64,000 nt of DNA. It comes from Siphonodentalium dalli. Taxonomy: Eukaryota > Mollusca > Scaphopoda > Gadilida > Siphonodentaliidae. Position 1 is the first letter of the stretch. Each line of letters begins with the position of its first letter. The stretch is from positions 133,815,282 to 133,879,281 of the forward strand of contig CP136062.1 in NCBI GenBank assembly GCA_032622095.1, written 5' to 3'. A program made the position numbers and the translations under genes. Below are positions 60,181-64,000 of this stretch, one piece after another. The notes under the pieces are model-generated. The model saw only the letters and a program-made list of their open reading frames with translations. It was not told where the DNA came from and did not search any database.

Positions 60181-60640
60181 GGACAAATCCAGCATAGACC
60201 GAAGCGAGCAGAGTTGTCAGCATGGTTTCAGGCCCTTATGATTGGGCGGCTGGTGCCATGTGGTTGGGATCCACTCATATGGGTTGGTCCCTGCCTGCAA
60301 GGAAAGGTCTGCAATGCTAGTCAATGAGCTTCCTCGAAAGCTGAGATGGACAGCGCAAACGTCTTTGCCTGTTTTATTGTCGAATGTTGATAGGATAAAT
60401 CCGGCATATACCGAAGCGCGCAGAGTTGGCAGCATGGTTTCATGCCCTTATGATCGGGCGTCTGGTGCCATGGGGTTGGGATCCACTCGGACTGGGTGGT
60501 CTCCTGCCTGCAAGGAAAGGTCTATAACGCTAGTCAATGAGCTTCCTCGAAAGCTGAGCTGGACAGTGCAAACGTCTTTGCCCGTGTTATTGTCTATTGT
60601 CTATAGGACAAATCCAGCATAGACCGAAGCGCGCAGTGCC
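60181..60640. repeat. ~212-bp tandem repeat, just over two units
   Basis: GGACAAATCCAGCATAGACC recurs at 60181, 60393 (GGATAAATCCGGCATATACC) and 60606. The units share CCTGCAAGGAAAGGTCT and GAGCTTCCTCGAAAGCTGAG. Both copies lie in one open frame on the plus strand (60242-60622), without domain features. Confidence 0.8.
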
Positions 60641-60860
60641 CTCCTGTTAATTTTATTACTATGTGCCAGATAATCAAATTGATATTGGTAATAGGAGTAT
60701 GAAGAGCCATGAGATGTACTCTGTCGGCAAGGTCATTGGCAGTGTCGTTGTGGCACGTGACAAGAGAAATGCTTTCCATGTAGATGTGCTTCATTCATGT
60801 GTGAAGTCTATTGACCAGTGCGTCAGTCGCGGGTCGTGTACCTTACCTATGAAATGTATA

Positions 60861-61487
60861 TCACAGGTAAGATAGATCGTGTTCTCGATGCATTTTGAAG
60901 ACGGTGGTACGAGTGCGCAGGGCGAGCCAGGCGAGCTTGAGAGTACATAGTTCAGTAGGAAGAAGCATATAGATGAGATAAACCTTGGATAGGAAATCAC
61001 GATCCGCAGCTTCTGCCTTACCGATGCCAGACTGTGACGACCGAAAAGACCCACAGTCTGACGTATTGTGCGCAGACGGGTCGTCATCGAAAGCCTCAGA
61101 CGCCTTGGGGTGTAAGGATAGCATGTCGCTCCCTGCCCTAGCATCGGAACGACCTGCAATGTCCATAATGGATGACAAAACACTAGAGGGAGGCCCATTC
61201 CGGCGATGGCTCAATCGAGGTGTAAATACCTCCCATGGAATTTCAAGCTGATCGAAAACACGGAACAAATGTATGTCGGAAGCGAAACGGTCCGTGAATT
61301 CGAAACGATAATTATAAAAACGAACGCGTAGGCGACCAGTAATTATTGTATCGATAAATTGAATTTGTTGTCTAGTTGTTAAACGACAAATTCGGAAAAA
61401 TACTCCCTTAGATTTCCGTTCGGTTCCGTAGCAGAATATAAACTGACAAATTAAATCTGTACAGTGAGTTATATTGGGACTGCACAT
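60861..61487 (-). CDS. 208-residue open frame in element B, unrecognised
   Basis: The longest frame of element B starts at 61487 inside the right-end block shared with element A and runs inward. It has an Arg/Phe/Tyr-rich first half (TGRLRVRFYNYRFEFTDRF), a Ser/Asp-rich middle (SDARAGSDMLSLHPKASE) and a leucine-rich end. No known domain could be assigned. A competing 88-residue plus-strand frame at 60985-61251 overlaps it, and one of the two may be chance. If real, it would be a transposon protein or captured sequence. The evidence is length and position only. Confidence 0.3.
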   Translation of the reverse strand: MCSPNITHCTDLICQFIFCYGTERKSKGVFFRICRLTTRQQIQFIDTIITGRLRVRFYNYRFEFTDRFASDIHLFRVFDQLEIPWEVFTPRLSHRRNGPPSSVLSSIMDIAGRSDARAGSDMLSLHPKASEAFDDDPSAHNTSDCGSFRSSQSGIGKAEAADRDFLSKVYLIYMLLPTELCTLKLAWLALRTRTTVFKMHREHDLSYL

Positions 61488-61621
61488 GCGTGACTGATTC
61501 CAAGCAAGCCAATGAGCGTTCGTAGGCGACCAAAAAGTTAACCCCTTTCCTACTATGGTTTACAAAAGCAGGACATATATCCATATAGTTCAGTGTGAAG
61601 GCTTCCTTTGGCGGAAAAATA

Positions 61622-62118
61622 GTAAATAACACAGACTATGTTTTCGCCTGTCAATCATTGCTGATTTTTGTTATCTATATAAAAAATTTGTTATGTTTTC
61701 GGAGAAGCCCCAATGTGATGTTATTCCTTCAGATAAATGACAAGTCAATGATGTACATGTATGATAGATTCAGTATTTCAGTATATTTTAAAGATGGTTT
61801 ATCTCTTCCGGGTCACAATTACAACAACATAATTTTTTATAAATCCCATTTTCAAGACTACAAATAGTTTGTGATAAAAATGAAGATTGGGTATATTATT
61901 TGCCTATAGAGGCACAATAAAGTGGTTTCTTTCAATCGTAAGATCATGGTATAATCTATAGTTGAAATGCAATCTGTGGCTGCTACCATATGTAGAGTTG
62001 TCCCTCCTGGTACTCTTTTTGGTATGCATTGTACAATTTAACGCATATTTATGTTCTAAAAATAGCCCCTAAAACTGTCCCGCAGATACGATAAGAAATT
62101 CTAAATAAAATTTTGTAT
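61622..62118. other. Intron of the minus-strand gene, nothing recognised
   Basis: A short run of plus-strand open frame (61595-61867) crosses the end of element B and is not supported. No repeats could be delimited. Confidence 0.35.
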
Positions 62119-63019
62119 TAAGGCCAAACAAAAAAAGTGTTTAGATTCTCGGGCATAGCCGAGTCTGGAAAAAAGGCCTGCGTTGAACCATTTTATTACG
62201 ATTTTCAATTTGACCGAAGCTGTCAAATGATAACACGAAAATAGGAAACTAGAAAACAGAAATTAGTTATGTTTCAAACATCGAATATGATAGACATACA
62301 ATGGTGTATGTGTTGGTATTCAAAAACAGACACTAGGCAACGATAACTACCAGGTATATTGTCACCACAAGCTGCCCAAACCCCAAGTTTTTTAAGTCAA
62401 ATGTGTTCAAATATTTCGGCATTTTATCAATTCGAAAAGGTAGATAACCCACTTTTCGTGCGGTAAACAATTCTGAGATTTCCAATTTCGGGAACGCAAA
62501 ACGGAAAGAAATATGGTGCGTATTGGCGATGTGTATGCTGGTTTAATATAATAGTATTTGAAGTTTTTATGGCTAGTATGTATAGTTACTATAGTATAGA
62601 TGGAAAAATATTAAAGTATATATATAGATATAAATAGATATATACTATAAAAGGTACATACATATATCAAATATATCAACAACAGTAAATTGAAATATAC
62701 ATTGTATATATATATATCATTCTGGTAAATCCCTATATGATGTACGGATAGTACAATGTCATATATTTATGTCATTCTTTATTTCAGATTTGATGTACGG
62801 GTAGTACAATGTGATAATTTGTCATTCTTTATAGTGGAATACATTAGTTTATATCAAAACAATGTTCTCCTTACATTTTCTTAACCTGGGAAGGTATAAT
62901 AACCCATGCTAACTATGGGCATTATCCCCATAACAACAATAAAAATAAAACCCTCGCTCCATCATCGATTCTCAAAAAAAATTGCCTGAGAATCAAAACA
63001 CTTTTTTTGTTTGGCCTAA
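62119..63019. mobile_element. PIF/Harbinger-like non-autonomous element, TAA duplication
   Basis: The body 62122-63016 (895 bp) has ends GGCCAAACAAAAAAAGTGTT and the complement of AACACTTTTTTTGTTTGGCC; the repeat continues through GATTCTC.GGCA. TAA flanks both sides (62119-62121, 63017-63019), the 3-bp TWA target of PIF/Harbinger. The interior is AT-rich with ATATAT microsatellite (62620-62720) and a duplicated TGATGTACGGATAGTACAAT block (62738, 62791). No coding capacity. Confidence 0.87.
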
Positions 63020-63139
63020 TTGATAGAAATTATTCCGGACAGGTGTCCTCGATTCATATCTATTATTTTATATCCCGGAATCTATATAAAACTTTCTGGG
63101 AAGAGATAGACCATCTTTAACACACTCATAACTCTTTAC

Positions 63140-63276
63140 CTGAGGTTGTGCTCAGCAGTATCGGCTGCTACTGAGAGTTGATTGGAAGTGTATAAGGTTC
63201 TCTCGCGGATATCCGACAGTCCCTTGTCTCCAGACAGTAGCACCTCATTCTCGGTCTTGGCTGCAAGCAGTTGTTT
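63140..63276 (-). CDS. Penultimate coding exon of the same minus-strand gene
   Basis: On the minus strand the acceptor ATTTATTTTTGAAG precedes AAACAACTG. It encodes KQLLAAKTENEVLLSGDKGL, SDIRERTLYTSNQLSVAADT, AEHNL and the first two bases of an Arg codon, then CAG|GTAAAG. Leu, Val and Ile spacing suggests an amphipathic helix. Phase 0 at the start and phase 2 at the end agree with the next exon. Earlier exons lie to the right, possibly beyond 64000. The 4.9-kb intron is filled by the elements at 58528-61621 and 62122-63016. Confidence 0.7.
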
Positions 63277-63653
63277 CTTCAAAAATAAATTAATTGAATT
63301 AATTGAGCAAGTGTAAAGACATTCTTTAGCTGCGTAGTTCTATTATATTTTTTCAAAGGTGTTTTCTTAGAGCATTACTTGTAGGGTTTTCCTTGTACAT
63401 CTACTAGGTTGAAATCCAATTGAAATATTCTCTCACTACACTTTTTAGTTGCTGGAGAATATGGCCGCTATTTTTTTCAGCCCATTGATCCTCAAAAGCA
63501 CAAACCATAATTGACAAGATAAGCATTTATGCACAATGACTTATGATTATCATGGGAAATCCCACAGGCTACTGCCTGCCAAGTATACAAGATCAAGGAC
63601 CAACACAAACCTTATTTTTTAATAATCTCTGTTTCCTAATGTAATTACGCAAT

Positions 63654-63860
63654 TTAACCCTTTCATGATGGGAGTTGCGCTGGTGCAGCATTAAAGTCTG
63701 CCATCGGAGAATGCACTGGCTGACAAGTTCAAAGTAAATATTGTTAGACCAATGTATTCTTTTATATATATGACGCTCCCTATGGAAGACACACAAATAT
63801 AAGAGAATGCATTGGCACAGGGTTTTCCCAAAATTTCAGAAAGCTCCAGTCATGGGTTAA
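63654..63860. mobile_element. 199-bp TTAA-flanked MITE with conserved palindrome
   Basis: TTAA at 63654-63657 and 63857-63860. Ends are CCCTTTCATGATGGGAGTTG and the complement of GCTCCAGTCATGGG. The inner palindrome (about 63748-63822) is GACCAATGTATTCTTTTATA with TATAAGAGAATGCATTGGC. GCTGGTGCAGCATTAAAG and GTAAATATTGTTAG are shared with 46516-46778. This is the cleanest copy for defining the family. Confidence 0.87.
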
Positions 63861-64000
63861 AGCATCATGCCAAATCACAAACTTATAAATCTCAATGTGA
63901 TTTATGAACAGTTTGTTATTCAGAATGATGCCTTTAAACTGTGTAATTATACTAGGAAACCAAGACCAAGGTTATTATACCTCTCAGTGAACAAGAAATG
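63861..64000. other. Right edge, nothing certain
   Basis: On the minus strand a possible donor-like GAGAG|GTATAA lies near 63980, which could mark a further upstream exon of the minus-strand gene, but no frame supports it. Confidence 0.2.

Larger units (their letters stand above)
58863..61621. mobile_element. 2.76-kb element B with 42-bp inverted repeats
   Basis: ATTTTTCCGCCAAAGGAAGC then CTTCACACTGAACTATATGG at 58863-58904; the exact complement is at 61579-61621. The right arm continues in similarity to element A, while the left does not. The interior contains a ~212-bp tandem duplication (60181-60640), AT microsatellite at 59632-59690, and several frames of uncertain meaning. Target duplication was not resolved. 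It lies in the intron of the minus-strand gene. Confidence 0.7.

Noticed and set aside
60242-60622. 126-residue plus-strand frame with an internal repeat
   Set aside because: The repeat is the 212-bp tandem duplication of element B; no domain and no start context support a protein.

Overview
The window is eukaryotic nuclear DNA, most likely from a marine bivalve or a close lophotrochozoan. It is AT-rich and intron-dense, and carries GT-AG introns, CR1/Jockey-type LINEs, many MITEs, and the dispersed GTCCGTCCGTCC / TTAGCTCACCTGAG-type tandem repeats that I associate with bivalve genomes. The organism call is inference; no species marker is present.

The central feature is one plus-strand gene, which I rebuilt as 12 coding exons from 8801 to 46486 (1287 nt, 428 residues). 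Every junction has an AG acceptor and a GT donor and the reading frame closes. It encodes a Gfo/Idh/MocA-type NAD(P)-dependent oxidoreductase of the kind common in Firmicutes-like bacteria: nucleotide-binding GAGNRG, EKP at 104-106, and CCHDVD around 192-197. A 5' non-coding exon lies upstream, unseen. A second gene runs on the minus strand from beyond the right edge. Its last two coding exons (63140-63276 and 58068-58209) give an unrecognised, probably helical C-terminus.

Most of the rest is mobile DNA, and many elements can be delimited by their target duplications: 2351-4031 (9 bp), 8135-8428 (9 bp), 12106-13487 (hAT-like, 8 bp), 22768-25338 (2.57 kb, ~530-bp inverted repeats, 5 bp TACAT), 52836-54200 (8 bp), 62122-63016 (PIF/Harbinger-like, TAA), and several TTAA-flanked MITEs. 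Two LINEs lie antisense to the oxidoreductase: a 5'-truncated relic upstream (5525-7485) and a nearly whole EN-RT element inside intron 9 (29753-33500) broken by only two frameshifts. Two arrays of ~160-bp units (9691-11110 and 21068-25430) end in TAGCTCAACTTA inverted repeats; the second is split by the 2.57 kb element. A THAP-domain pseudogene (minus, 41648-42088) lies in intron 11.

The most unusual objects are: an apparent solo LTR (56389-57206, TGTAACA...TGTTACA, GTAT duplication) carrying an antisense 5S rRNA-like segment, reminiscent of plant Cassandra elements; the 2.57 kb element, whose two inverted repeats each carry a Kozak-type ATG mini-exon ending in a GTAAGTG donor; and a TTAA MITE family with a strongly conserved ~70-bp palindrome, one copy of which starts 30 bp after the oxidoreductase stop codon. 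No prokaryotic operons, CRISPR arrays or intact tRNA genes were seen.
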